In this document: in pieces, positions 1 through 9,499 of the stretch
Layout: every line of letters begins with the position of its first letter
How positions within the stretch are numbered: the stretch's first letter is position 1
Notes under the pieces: model-generated
The model's input: only the letters and a program-made list of their open reading frames with translations
Databases searched by the model: none
Told to the model about the DNA's origin: nothing
NCBI RefSeq assembly: GCF_003402415.2
Contig: NZ_AP036014.1
Span: 3,410,001 to 3,474,000, forward strand
Source of the DNA: Cupidesulfovibrio sp000226255
Lineage (GTDB): Bacteria > Desulfobacterota > Desulfovibrionia > Desulfovibrionales > Desulfovibrionaceae
Direction: 5' to 3'
DNA: 64,000 bases
Made by a program: the position numbers and the translations under genes

Positions 1-3000
1 GAACGTATCCGTGGTCACGCTGGTGCTGCCCGGCTGCGCCGTGGCGTAGTTGTCGTGCGCGTCCAGTTCGGCCGCGCGCAGGTTCAGGGTCAGGGTGGTG
101 TTGGCCAGCGTGCCATCGGCGTCGCGGACGTCGTAGTTCACGATTTCCTGCCCAACGGGGTTCGTGCCCGGCGTGAACACGTAGCTGCCGTCGTCGAAGT
201 CGATGGTCAGGATGCCCTTGTTGTCGCCAAGGTTGATGGCCACCTTGTGGTTGGCGTCCGTATCACCCAGGTCGTAGACGTTGCCGTCCACGGTCACGCT
301 GTTCAGCGCAAGACCGCCGTCCGCGCCGCCGTTGTCGTTGGCCAGCAGGTTGCCGGTGGTCGGCACGGTGGTGAGCAACAGGGCTTCAAGCTGCGACAGG
401 TTGGTGATCACTTCCACGGGGTTGGCTTCGGGGGTTCCGTCGCTGTCCCAGGCCACCCGTTCAAGCTGGGTCTGGCTTACCGCTTCGCCCATGCCGTAGG
501 CGTACACGGTTTCGATGGGGGTGGTGGCCAGGAAGTTGTCCCACGCGGTGGCGTCGCCGCTGCTCAGTTCGTCGCCGCTGTTCGGGTTGCCGTCGGACAG
601 GAAGTACACCACCGAGCGGTCCGCCGGGGGCAGGCCGTCTTCAAGCGCGGCGCGGGTGGCCGCGATGGCGTCGTCGTAGTTCGTGCCGCCACCGGCCTCG
701 GTGTTGTTGTTGATCCAGTTTATGGCGCTGGTGGTGGAGTTGCCGCCGGTAAACCAGCCGCTGGCCACCGCGTTGCCGTCGAAGTCCACGATCTGCACGT
801 TGACCGCGCCAAGGTCCTTGTAGGCCTCAAGCAGGGTCTGGATGGCCGCAACTGCGAGTTCGTACTTGGTGTCGAAGCCGCCGGGGCCGTCGGGGTCGCC
901 GCCGCCCTCGTTCACGTTCGGCCCCATGCTGCCGGAAGAGTCGAGAACGATGACCAGGTTGGTGGTGATGCCGCCGCTGTATTCGTTCACTTCCGGGGCC
1001 GCCGTGGGACCGGCGTCGTCAACGCTGACGCTGACGGTGCCGTGCACGGTGTTGCTGGCCGTATCGGTACCGGTCACGTGGACATTGGTCACCACGATGT
1101 CGGTCGCGCCGTCGTCATGCAGCAGCGGATCGATCAGGGTGGCTTCCACGGTCACCTGCACCGACTGGCCGGTGGTGTACGGACCGGCTTCCGGAGCCAG
1201 GGTCAGGATGATGGCGGTTTCGCCGCCGATGCTGCCGATGAGGTTGCCGGTGCCGCCGTCCACGGTCCAGGTGATGGGCGTCGAGGGGTCGATGCCGCTC
1301 ACCACGGGTTCGTGGCCCGCGCTGATGTCGAACGCGAAGGTCAGCGGTTCGCTGCCCGCCGTGAAGTCGAGGTCGCCGTTGTCGGTGTCCACGTCGCCGG
1401 GGTTGCTGCCCACGGCGTCCACGTCCTGCAACGAAAGGCTGAGATCGTCACCGCCGGTGGGCGGCACGATGATCGGCTTGTCATCGTCGATGATGGTGCC
1501 GTCTTCGCTGCCGTCCGCCACGGTGCCACCCACGAAGCCGTTGAACTTCGGGTTCTGGATGGTGATCACCAGGTCTTCATTGCTCTCGATCACGGTGTCG
1601 CCGAATACCTTCGCGAAGAAGGTCAGGCTGGTGGGCGCGCCGTAGTTGAAGGTCAGCGTGTTGGTGGCCGCGTTGTAGCTGATGCCGGACACGGCCCCAA
1701 CGGCCGCCTGCAGCGCCGCCGCGAAGTCGTCGGCCGCGTTGGTGAAGTCGGCCAGGCCAGCCGTGCTGCCCGCCGCCGGGCCGGTGAGCTGGATGGACAC
1801 GGTTTCACCGGGCTCCAACGCGTAGCCGCTGTAGCCCACGGTAAAGGCCAGGGGCGGCCCGTTCTCGCCAAGGTTGCCTTCCGGCACGATGTTTCTGACG
1901 TCGGCCGCATCGGTGATGGCCCACTGGATGCAGCGGCCCGAGTTCACCACGGCTGCGTCGGTGGCGGTGCTTTCCGCCTGGTTGTTGAAGTTGCCCCATC
2001 CTTCCCACGCGCCTTCCTTGGCAACGGCCTTGGCAACGAAGTCGTGCGCGCCATCGCCAGCGCCGTTCTGGGTCACGTGGATGGTCTTGTCGAGGGAACC
2101 GTTGGAGTCAATGTCCCACTTCACGGTACGGGTAGAGTTATTCCAGGTGCCGCCCGAGGCCGCGATTTCGGCCAAGTTGACGGAGAAGCCGCTGGGTATC
2201 TTCAGTTCCACCCAATGGTCTTCGGAGCCGTCGGTGTCGGCGAAGCTGGCGGTAACGTGCACGGTACCTGTTTCGCCAGTCTGGAAAGCCGAGCCGCCAT
2301 CGCCGCTGTCGTTCACGTCCACGGTGATCACGGGCTTGTCGGCCACGGCGTCGATGGTCAGGGTATGCGTGTCGGTGGTGGAACCGGCATCGCCGCTATC
2401 CGGATCAATGAAGGTCACCTTGACTTCAACGGGGATGTCGCGGTCGCTGTTCAGCGTGGTCTTGACGTACAAGTGACCCATTTCGGCCACGCTCACCGAG
2501 GCGGATTCGCCCCAGCTGTCAAGCAAGATCTCGCGGTAACCGGGGTCGGACGGATCCTCGCCCACCACCAGGGTGAACGCCCTGCCCGCGAACTTGATCT
2601 CGGCTCCCGTCAGATTTTCGTTGTCTGCGTTGTTGAAGTCGATCCCAAGCTGCGTCTTGAAGATGGTCTCGTTGCCAACGTTGGCGTAAGGCTTCCAGTC
2701 TTCAAAGCCGCCGCCGGACACCTGCAGGCAGCCGTCCGCGCCGTCCACGAGCACGCGCACGGAATCGATGTCATATGCCTCGTTGTTGCCGTAGTTCCAT
2801 TCCACGCCGCTGAAGCTGGTTTCCTTGGCAACGGCGATGGTCTTGAACTCGGTGTAGTAGCGGTCGTCGGTGTTGGGCACGCCCAGGGTGATGGGCAGGG
2901 AAACCGAGCCGCTGCCCGCGTCCACTTCGTCGGTCACGTCGTAGATGGCGTACAGGCGGCCTTCGACCCACTTGGTGCCTTCGCTGCCCGGGTAGTTCCA

Positions 3001-5325
3001 GCCGTGCTTGACCTCGATGCCCACGTACTGGCGCTCGGAACCGTCCTGGTAGTCGCCGAACGAGGCATTGAGGATCACGGTCATGGTGCCGCCGGGGTCG
3101 GCAGCCGTCGGGCCGGGGGTGTAGTCCACTTCGGCGTCGTGGGCGATGGGCTTGTCGGCCACGGCGTCGATGAACACGGTGTGCTGCGTGGTGTCGGTGC
3201 CTATGTCGCCGCTGTCCGGGTCGTGGAACACGGCGGTGACGGTGAGCTTCACGTCAACGTCGCTGTCCTTGGCGGGCATCAGCGTCACGTGGTCCTTCAG
3301 GTGGGCGGGCACGATGTAGTAGCCGCCGCCTTCACCATCGGGAACGAAGGTGGCTTCGCTGCCGAAGATCAGCACCTTGGCCGGGGTGTTCACGTCCACC
3401 GCGATGCGCAGGTAGTCGAGATGCTCGTCGTCCGCGCCGCTGAAGTGGAAGTCGAGGTCGATGTCCTTGGTCGAGAACGGGTCGTACCAGGGTTCGTTGA
3501 CGTAAGCCTGCGGATCTTCGTAGCCGATCTGCTGACCGGTGACATAGATGTGGCCTTCGGCCGCGGCCACCCACACGTCGGTGGAGCCGAACACCAGCGA
3601 ATTGTCGTTGACCGCCACGAGGCTGCCGTCCGCGTCGCTGTCCACGGCCAGCGCGCCGGTGACGAAGGTTTCCTTGTAGTCGTTGCCGCGCCCGCAGTGT
3701 TCGCCGTCGCCGTTGTAGCCCTGGTCGAGCGTGGCGATGACGGGGCCTTCGAACTCGCCGTTGCCTTCGTAGCCGCCGTTGCCTTCGTAGCCGCCGTTGC
3801 CACCGGGCACGTAGTCTTCGTCCGGGGCGTACAGGGTGAGGGTGACGGCCTTGGTGGCCAGTTCATGCGTCTGGCCCAGGCCGTCCACGGACTGCGAGGT
3901 GCCCACGATGCTCTCGTCGCCCACGGGGATGACGTAGTAATAGCCGGCGGGGTCGATGACGCCCAGGCCCTGCGTGGCAGAGGCGGGGATGTCCGCGCCC
4001 AGGGTCAGGAACTCGGAGAGGTCCAGTTCCACGCCGCCGATGTTCACGGTGTCATAGGTCCAGCCGTCCTTGGCCTCGATGAGCAGGAAGTGGCTTTCCG
4101 AACCATCCTGATAATCGCCGAAGGTGGCGGACAGGGTGATCTTGACCGCGCTTTGGGTGTGGTCGCCGTTGTCGTTCTCGGTGGGGTCGGCGGCCGTATG
4201 CTTCCACCACGGGCCGTCAGGGGCGTCGTGGGGGTTGTGATGCCAGAACGACCGCTCGTCGCCGCCATCGGAATCCATCACGCGGGCGGTGACCACTTCA
4301 CCGTTGCCGCCGTCGCCGTTGCCGTGGTCGCAATAGAAGGGACCGTAGCTGACCGTTTCATGCAGGCCAATGGGCTGGTCGGCCACCGCGTCGACCACCG
4401 CCGTGAAGGTGAACGGCACGGTGCCGCTCAGCCCGGAGTCGGGGTCGGTGATGGAGGCGAAGCCGGAAAGCGGGATGTCGGTGCCGCTGTCCGCCAGGGG
4501 CAGCAGGGTCACGTCGTCGATGTCAGCCGCGGAAATGACGAAGTTGCCCGCGCCGTCCGCCGCCACGGGAACGCCGCCCACCAGCAGGGTGCCCGCGATG
4601 GGACCGGTGATGGTGATGCTGTCCAGCACTTCGTTGTCGGTGGGGGTGAAGATGAAGCCCAGCACCGCCTCGAAGGTCAGGGGCGAACCCAGGTGCTGAT
4701 TGGGGGCCCAGTCTTCGAACACGCCCGCGTAGGCGCCCGGGGGAACCGCGTCGGGATGTTCGGGATAGTTGCCGTTTTCGCCGATGGTGGTGCTGATGCC
4801 CGTGGTCAGGTTGATCACCAGGGTGCCGGTGGCGAGATCAAGCGGACCCGCGTCTTCGATGCCCGGCAGGGCCGCCGTGCCGATGCCGGTGGTGCCCAGC
4901 GGGTCAAGGCGGTCCACGCCGCCGATCAGGTCGCCCGCGTCGTCGGCGTAGTCGCCCACGCCGCCGCTGCCCGCGGCAGCGCCCGCGCCAGGACCGGCGG
5001 CGGGCAGCAGGTCTTCGCGCAGGGCCGCGAGAAACGCGTCGCCCGGCAGCGACTGGCCGTCTTCAAGGTTGAAGGCGGGCAGCTGGTTGGATTCGAACAG
5101 GCCGAAGAAGTTGGAAAGGACGATGCGTCCGCCGTTCTCGAACAGGAACACGAGGTCCTGTCCGGATTGCTCGAGTTGGGCCGCCTCGGACGGGAAGCCC
5201 ATTTCCAGCGTGGCGCCAGCAATGTTGTCGATGACGACCTGCTGGTTGGCCTGCGGCGTGTTCAGCCGGATGCGGGCGCCGGTGGGTGCCGCGCCCGCGG
5301 CGGTGGTAGTGTTCTGCGTAACCAT
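1..5325 (-). CDS. Giant VWA-domain, repeat-rich surface adhesin (type I secretion type), 3' end beyond window
   Basis: The reading frame is open for 1775 codons and leaves the window without a stop, so the C-terminus is missing. The start ATG at 5325 follows AGGGGAGAAAG. There is no Sec signal peptide. The N-terminal ~100 residues form a compact domain (VFLFENGGRIVLSNFFGLFE), then an Ala/Gly linker. Several Asp/Gly-rich beta-domains follow, punctuated by the near-identical linker D-A-V-A-D-K/Q-P, seen at least three times. A von Willebrand A domain starts near residue 1455 with a complete MIDAS motif (DSSGSM) and is followed by a cadherin/VCBS-like beta segment. This architecture is typical of Ca-binding biofilm adhesins exported by type I ABC systems. 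D. vulgaris has comparable large adhesins needed for biofilm. RTX repeats and the secretion signal would lie left of position 1 and are not visible. Family is clear; exact orthology is inferred. Confidence 0.85.
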   Translation of the reverse strand, partial: MVTQNTTTAAGAAPTGARIRLNTPQANQQVVIDNIAGATLEMGFPSEAAQLEQSGQDLVFLFENGGRIVLSNFFGLFESNQLPAFNLEDGQSLPGDAFLAALREDLLPAAGPGAGAAAGSGGVGDYADDAGDLIGGVDRLDPLGTTGIGTAALPGIEDAGPLDLATGTLVINLTTGISTTIGENGNYPEHPDAVPPGAYAGVFEDWAPNQHLGSPLTFEAVLGFIFTPTDNEVLDSITITGPIAGTLLVGGVPVAADGAGNFVISAADIDDVTLLPLADSGTDIPLSGFASITDPDSGLSGTVPFTFTAVVDAVADQPIGLHETVSYGPFYCDHGNGDGGNGEVVTARVMDSDGGDERSFWHHNPHDAPDGPWWKHTAADPTENDNGDHTQSAVKITLSATFGDYQDGSESHFLLIEAKDGWTYDTVNIGGVELDLSEFLTLGADIPASATQGLGVIDPAGYYYVIPVGDESIVGTSQSVDGLGQTHELATKAVTLTLYAPDEDYVPGGNGGYEGNGGYEGNGEFEGPVIATLDQGYNGDGEHCGRGNDYKETFVTGALAVDSDADGSLVAVNDNSLVFGSTDVWVAAAEGHIYVTGQQIGYEDPQAYVNEPWYDPFSTKDIDLDFHFSGADDEHLDYLRIAVDVNTPAKVLIFGSEATFVPDGEGGGYYIVPAHLKDHVTLMPAKDSDVDVKLTVTAVFHDPDSGDIGTDTTQHTVFIDAVADKPIAHDAEVDYTPGPTAADPGGTMTVILNASFGDYQDGSERQYVGIEVKHGWNYPGSEGTKWVEGRLYAIYDVTDEVDAGSGSVSLPITLGVPNTDDRYYTEFKTIAVAKETSFSGVEWNYGNNEAYDIDSVRVLVDGADGCLQVSGGGFEDWKPYANVGNETIFKTQLGIDFNNADNENLTGAEIKFAGRAFTLVVGEDPSDPGYREILLDSWGESASVSVAEMGHLYVKTTLNSDRDIPVEVKVTFIDPDSGDAGSTTDTHTLTIDAVADKPVITVDVNDSGDGGSAFQTGETGTVHVTASFADTDGSEDHWVELKIPSGFSVNLAEIAASGGTWNNSTRTVKWDIDSNGSLDKTIHVTQNGAGDGAHDFVAKAVAKEGAWEGWGNFNNQAESTATDAAVVNSGRCIQWAITDAADVRNIVPEGNLGENGPPLAFTVGYSGYALEPGETVSIQLTGPAAGSTAGLADFTNAADDFAAALQAAVGAVSGISYNAATNTLTFNYGAPTSLTFFAKVFGDTVIESNEDLVITIQNPKFNGFVGGTVADGSEDGTIIDDDKPIIVPPTGGDDLSLSLQDVDAVGSNPGDVDTDNGDLDFTAGSEPLTFAFDISAGHEPVVSGIDPSTPITWTVDGGTGNLIGSIGGETAIILTLAPEAGPYTTGQSVQVTVEATLIDPLLHDDGATDIVVTNVHVTGTDTASNTVHGTVSVSVDDAGPTAAPEVNEYSGGITTNLVIVLDSSGSMGPNVNEGGGDPDGPGGFDTKYELAVAAIQTLLEAYKDLGAVNVQIVDFDGNAVASGWFTGGNSTTSAINWINNNTEAGGGTNYDDAIAATRAALEDGLPPADRSVVYFLSDGNPNSGDELSSGDATAWDNFLATTPIETVYAYGMGEAVSQTQLERVAWDSDGTPEANPVEVITNLSQLEALLLTTVPTTGNLLANDNGGADGGLALNSVTVDGNVYDLGDTDANHKVAINLGDNKGILTIDFDDGSYVFTPGTNPVGQEIVNYDVRDADGTLANTTLTLNLRAAELDAHDNYATAQPGSTSVTTDTF

Positions 5326-5921
5326 GGCTTTCTCCCCTTGTTGGCGAAGGCGCGCTGCGACTCCGACCTTGCGTTGTGCGGGAATGCCGATCGGAATCCG
5401 ATTCCGGGCGCGCCCCGCCTGCTTTCAGCCTGTTATCCGGTCATGCCGCTTTTCGTCCGGCTTTTCCGGAATCCCCAAATCCATCAGTAAATTTGTTCCG
5501 GGCCGTGCCCGCCATCCTGTTTTCTTAAGGAATGTCAGGTTGTTCTTTCATTCCTTCACGGTGCCGCCCGAATCTCGGGTGTTGTCCGGACAAGCCGGAT
5601 TCGGGCCAGCGACTAACGGTTACTCTGCAACCGCGATGCCAACCCCGTTAGACCTGTAATACTGGTGTAATACACTATTTGCGCCTGCACGCAAGGCGGC
5701 TGGCCCGTCCGGTTCGTCCGGGCTGGCCGGGCTGGCCGGGCTGGCCGGTCGCTTGCTGCATGCCCGACTGTCCGAACGTCCAAGGGGGCGCGGAACGGCA
5801 AGGCGGGCCCGCGTTTCTTCCATATGTTGTGAACGCGGGCCGCACCGCTCACGGCGGGCCGCCCGTTGCCCACGCCCCTCCGCGCCCGCCAGCTTGACAG
5901 CGTCGCCGCGCGGGGCCTATC
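5326..5921. other. Intergenic leader region with hairpin and 9-bp repeat array
   Basis: About 600 bases separate the divergent adhesin (-) and cobalamin operon (+). I see no convincing gene here: the open frames have no ribosome binding site and match shadow patterns. It holds an inverted repeat at 5613-5651 (CTAACGG...CCGTTAG arms). A 9-bp tandem array at 5709-5750 repeats GGCTGGCCG about four times. An AT-richer stretch at 5650-5685 could hold promoter elements. The adhesin leader may therefore be several hundred bases long. Confidence 0.5.
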
Positions 5922-6095
5922 CATGACCCTTCAGGTGTCCTTGGACTTGATAGGGAATCCCGTGTGAATCGGGAGCGGACCCGCCGCCGTAAGCCCGCCA
6001 GAACGCCTGCTCCCCCGAGCGCCACTGGACCACGGTCCGGGAAGGCCGGAGCAGGTCGGGCAAGCCGGAAGACCTGCCTGATGCGTCATCGGCCA
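5922..6095 (+). promoter_or_regulatory. Cobalamin (AdoCbl) riboswitch
   Basis: The conserved parts of the B12 riboswitch appear in order. They are CAGGTGTCC near 5931, GATAGGGAATCCCGTGTGAA at about 5949-5968, and CGGACCCGCCGCCGTA. The GCCACTGG and GGGAAGGCC segments follow, then the B12-box GCAAGCCGGAAGACCTGCC near 6060-6080. It sits in the leader of cbiK and the importer, as expected for cobalamin-repressed uptake and synthesis genes. The boundaries are approximate. Confidence 0.92.
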
Positions 6096-6097
6096 TG

Positions 6098-6130
6098 CCC
6101 GGAAGGCAACGGGGCTTTTGCCCTTCCGGG
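6098..6130 (+). terminator. Hairpin after the riboswitch (expression platform)
   Basis: The arms CCCGGAAGG and CCTTCCGGG are perfect 9-bp complements around a loop containing GGGGCTTTT, just 3' of the B12-box. It lacks a U-run after the stem, so it could act as an anti-element or a weak terminator rather than a classical intrinsic terminator. Confidence 0.5.
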
Positions 6131-6273
6131 ACCGGCGGCCACGAACCGCGCGCCTTCGCGACTTCACCCCAGTGGCCCGCCGCGACTTCGGCGGACCGCA
6201 TCGGGGCCGCACCGGGCCGCATCCGCAGTGTCCGCCTTCCGCCCATTGCCCGCCTGCCTCCTTCGGAGGTCCC

Positions 6274-7251
6274 ATGTTCCATCTGTCTGACGGCACGCCC
6301 GCCCTGCGGCGGGGCGTCCTTTCGCGCGCGCGCCTGTGCGCGTCATTGTCCGCCTTCTCCCGCGCCCTGCCCCTGCCGCTGCTGGCGGCCCTGCTGCTGG
6401 CCCTGTGCCTGGCCCTGCCGGGCGCCGCGCTTGCCGGGCACGCTGGCGAAGCCGCCCGCAAGGAAGGCATCCTGCTGGTGGCCTTCGGCACCACGGTGGA
6501 AGAAGCCCGGCCCGCGCTGGACAACATCGAACGGCTGGTGCGCGCCGCGCACCCCGATACGGACGTGCGCTGGGCGTGGACGGCCCGGCAGGCCCGCGCC
6601 GCGCTGATCAGGGAAGGCAAACCCGCCGCCTCGCCCCAACAGGCCCTGGCCGACATGGCCGAGGAAGGCTTTACCCACGTTGCCGTGCAGTCGTTCCACA
6701 CCATCCCCGGTGCGGAATTCCACGGCCTGCTGGCCACGGCCAAGGCCATGGAGGGCCTGCCCAAGGGGCTGACCCGCATCACCGTGGGTCTGCCGCTGCT
6801 GGCCTCCACCGACGACGCGGAATCCTTGGCCGTGGCCCTGAAGTCGCTGCTGCCCAAGGAACGCAAGCCCGGCGAGGCCGTGGTGTTCCTGGGCCACGGC
6901 AACCCGCACCACCCGGCGGCGCTATGCTACCCGGCCCTGCAGTTCTATCTGGCCAAGACCGACCCGCTGGCCTTCATCGGCGTGGTGGAGGGCTCCCCCT
7001 CGTTCGACGACGTGGCCGGGGCGCTGGCCGCCCGCAAGGCGCGCACCGCGTGGCTGGTGCCGCTGATGGCCGTGGCGGGCGACCACGCCCACAACGACAT
7101 GGCCGGTGACGATCCGGAATCGTGGGCCTCGCAGTTGCGCGAACGGGGCATCACCCCGCGCCCGGTGCTGCGCGGCACCGCCTCGTCCGACGCCGTGGTG
7201 CCCATCTGGCTGCGCCACCTGGACGCCGCGCTGGAGCAACTGAAACAGTAA
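6274..7251 (+). CDS. cbiK: Periplasmic sirohydrochlorin cobaltochelatase CbiK
   Basis: CbiK inserts Co2+ into sirohydrochlorin in anaerobic cobalamin synthesis. In Desulfovibrio a periplasmic form (CbiK-P) has been linked to haem or metal handling. The 325-residue protein has an unusually long N-terminal leader. A basic segment is followed by a hydrophobic core rich in Leu/Ala (about residues 27-50) ending AGHA, consistent with export. The mature part starts with ILLVAFGTTVEEARP, the typical chelatase beta-strand, and carries the metal-site histidines in VFLGHGNPHH and VAGDHAHND. Start 6274 follows CTTCGGAGG; the longer upstream frame overlaps the riboswitch and has no ribosome site. It is the first gene after the B12 riboswitch and overlaps the permease start by one base (TAATG). 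Confidence 0.9.
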   Translation: MFHLSDGTPALRRGVLSRARLCASLSAFSRALPLPLLAALLLALCLALPGAALAGHAGEAARKEGILLVAFGTTVEEARPALDNIERLVRAAHPDTDVRWAWTARQARAALIREGKPAASPQQALADMAEEGFTHVAVQSFHTIPGAEFHGLLATAKAMEGLPKGLTRITVGLPLLASTDDAESLAVALKSLLPKERKPGEAVVFLGHGNPHHPAALCYPALQFYLAKTDPLAFIGVVEGSPSFDDVAGALAARKARTAWLVPLMAVAGDHAHNDMAGDDPESWASQLRERGITPRPVLRGTASSDAVVPIWLRHLDAALEQLKQ

Positions 7252-8504
7252 TGGATAACGCCACCGTTCCCCGATCCGTGCCGCAACAGGCGCGGACCGG
7301 GGCCGCGCGGCAGCGCCGCGCCCTTCGCATCATCCTGCTGGCCGCCCTGTGCTGGGCGGCCACGGTGGTGCTGGCCTGCCTGTTCGGGCCGTTCCGCATT
7401 CCCGTGGACGACGTGCTGCGCGCGCTGGCCGAACTGGCGCTGCCGGGCGCGCTCACCGGCGGGGCAGGCCCCGCGCCAGACGCCACCCACATGTTGGTGG
7501 TCACCCGCATCCGCCTGGCCCGGGTCTGCCTGGCCCTGCTGGCGGGCGGCGGGCTGGCCGTGGCCGGCACGGTGTTTCAGGGCGTGCTGCGCAACCCCCT
7601 GGCCGACCCGTTCACCTTGGGCGTGTCCGGCGGCGCGGCCTTTGGCGCGTCGCTGGCGCTCACCCTGGGCATCGGCCCGCTGACCGCGTGGCTGGCCATG
7701 CACCTGCCCGCGCTGGCCGGGCTTTCGCCGCAGGCCCTGCTGCCGCTGGCCGCGCTGGCCGGGGCGCTGGCCTCGCTGGGCGCGGTGCTGCTGCTGGGCG
7801 GTGCGGCCGGGGGCGGGGCCTTTCGCCGCGAAACCGTGGTGCTGGCGGGCGTGGTGGTATCCACCGTGCTCTCGGCACTGGTCTCGCTGGTCAAGGCGCT
7901 GGACGAGGAATCGGTGTCCAGCATCGTGTTCTGGATCATGGGCAGCCTGCAGGGGCGCGGCTGGACACACGCGGCGGTGCTGCTGCCGTGGCTGGCGCTG
8001 GGCCTCCTGCTGGTGCTGCCGCGCTTTCGCGAACTGGACATCCTGGCCCTGGGCGACGTGCAGGCCCGGCAACTGGGCATGGACACGGCCCGCGTCCGCC
8101 TGCAACTGCTGGTGGGCGCCAGCCTGATCACGGCGGGCTGCGTGGCGGTGAGCGGGGTCATCGGCTTCGTCGGGCTGGTGGTGCCGCACCTGGCCCGGAT
8201 GCGCCTGGGCGCGGCGCACGGGCCGCTGCTGGCGGCCGGATGGTTTGGCGGCGGCATGCTGCTGGCCTGGGCCGACGTGCTGGCCCGCACCCTGCTGCCC
8301 GGCGGGGCGGAGTTGCCCGTGGGGGTGGTCACGGCGCTGCTGGGCGGGCCGTTCTTCTGCCTGCTGCTGGTGCGCGGCGGGGGTGACGGACGCGGCCCGG
8401 CAACCCTTCCTGCCGACCATGTCCCAGCCCCATCCCCGGACGTTGCTTCGGCTGCGGCTTCGGGTCCATCTCCGATTCGGACCCCGGCGGGGGGCGCGGA
8501 ATGA
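7251..8504 (+). CDS. FecCD/BtuC-type ABC transporter permease (corrinoid or metal-chelate uptake)
   Basis: The 417-residue polytopic inner-membrane protein belongs to the BtuC/FecCD family. Visible features are an N-terminal helix (about 27-45), the family segment GTVFQGVLRNPLADPF, and GVIGFVGLVVPHLAR, the conserved region contacting the ATPase. It has about ten hydrophobic segments. Start 7251 shares one base with the cbiK stop, and the 3' end overlaps the ATPase start (ATGA), so the three genes are translationally coupled. The B12 riboswitch upstream makes cobalamin, cobinamide or a related corrinoid the likely substrate; the family alone would also allow siderophores. The C-terminal ~35 residues are a Pro/Ala-rich tail absent from typical members. 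Confidence 0.88.
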   Translation: MDNATVPRSVPQQARTGAARQRRALRIILLAALCWAATVVLACLFGPFRIPVDDVLRALAELALPGALTGGAGPAPDATHMLVVTRIRLARVCLALLAGGGLAVAGTVFQGVLRNPLADPFTLGVSGGAAFGASLALTLGIGPLTAWLAMHLPALAGLSPQALLPLAALAGALASLGAVLLLGGAAGGGAFRRETVVLAGVVVSTVLSALVSLVKALDEESVSSIVFWIMGSLQGRGWTHAAVLLPWLALGLLLVLPRFRELDILALGDVQARQLGMDTARVRLQLLVGASLITAGCVAVSGVIGFVGLVVPHLARMRLGAAHGPLLAAGWFGGGMLLAWADVLARTLLPGGAELPVGVVTALLGGPFFCLLLVRGGGDGRGPATLPADHVPAPSPDVASAAASGPSPIRTPAGGAE

Positions 8505-9499
8505 TCGAACTTTCCAACGTGCATGCCGGGTACGGGCGGCTGGCGGACACGCGTTCCGACGCGGGCGACGTGCTGCACGGCGTGTCACTGTCCGTGGCCC
8601 CCGGCGAACTGGTGGGCCTGCTGGGTCCCAACGGCAGCGGCAAGACCACCCTGCTGCTGGTGCTGTCCGGCGTGCTGGCCCCGCGCACGGGCACGGTGAC
8701 GCTGGACGGCGCGCCCCTGCGCCGCCTGCGCCCGCGCGAGCGCGCCCGGCGCATTGCCGCCGTGCCGCAGCGGCCGGAGCACATCCCCGACCTGGACGCC
8801 CTGTCGCTGGTGCTCATGGGCCGCTACCCGCACACCACCCTGCTGCGCGGCTACGGGCCGGAAGACCATGCCGCCGCCTGGGCGGCCCTGCGCCACACCG
8901 GCTGCGCCCACCTTGCCGCACGCGGCGCGCGCACCCTGTCCGGCGGCGAGTTGCAACGGGTGCTGCTGGCCCGCGCGCTGGCCCAGGGCGCGGACACCCT
9001 GCTGCTGGACGAGGCCACGGCCGGGCTGGACGTGGCCCGCGCGCTGGACATCCTGGATTTGCTGCACGCCCGGCACCTGGCCGGGGCGCGCATCGTCGCC
9101 GCCGTACACGACCTGAACCTGGCCGCGCTGTACTGCACCCGCCTGATATTCCTGAAGCACGGCCGTGTTGTGGTGGACGGTTCCGTGGAGCGCACCTTCA
9201 CCGCCGCCGTGCTGTCAGAGGTGTACGAGACGCCGGTGGTTGTGCGGCCGCACCCGGTAACCGGCGCACCGCAGGCCAGCTACGTGCCGGGCGCTGCCCG
9301 CGTCGGCCTGCCCATGGACGCGGCCTCCGGCGATTACGTGCACAACGCGCCGGGTGCGGCACTTTCGAAATCTGAACTGGCACTGTCCGGCTTTTCCGGA
9401 CTCGCATGCGCCGCACCCGGCAAGCCGGATACGGTGCCAGGCATGTCCGGTGATTGCACACTCGCGCCACGCGCCCCGGCGGGGAAAGACAATGGCTGA
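8501..9499 (+). CDS. FecE/BtuD-type ABC transporter ATPase
   Basis: ATPase partner of the preceding permease. Walker A is GPNGSGKTT (about residues 44-52), the signature is LSGGELQR, and Walker B is LLLDEATAGLD followed by the switch His in AAVHDLN. The first ~255 residues cover a normal FecE protein. The remaining ~75 form a low-complexity Gly/Ala/Pro tail encoded by CCGG-rich DNA that runs into the next gene. ATG at 8501 overlaps the permease stop by four bases. The 3' end overlaps the binding-protein start by eight bases, so the order permease-ATPase-binding protein is one operon. Confidence 0.9.
   Translation: MIELSNVHAGYGRLADTRSDAGDVLHGVSLSVAPGELVGLLGPNGSGKTTLLLVLSGVLAPRTGTVTLDGAPLRRLRPRERARRIAAVPQRPEHIPDLDALSLVLMGRYPHTTLLRGYGPEDHAAAWAALRHTGCAHLAARGARTLSGGELQRVLLARALAQGADTLLLDEATAGLDVARALDILDLLHARHLAGARIVAAVHDLNLAALYCTRLIFLKHGRVVVDGSVERTFTAAVLSEVYETPVVVRPHPVTGAPQASYVPGAARVGLPMDAASGDYVHNAPGAALSKSELALSGFSGLACAAPGKPDTVPGMSGDCTLAPRAPAGKDNG

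Noticed and set aside
55..5490. 1811-codon open frame on the plus strand
   Set aside because: It is antisense to the VWA adhesin, has no ribosome site or known domain, and arises from the low stop-codon frequency in GC-rich DNA; the minus frame shows clear adhesin domains and a ribosome site.
5613..5651. tRNA-like hairpin upstream of the adhesin
   Set aside because: One inverted repeat only; no cloverleaf, anticodon arm or T-loop can be made. I found no tRNA or rRNA gene in the window.
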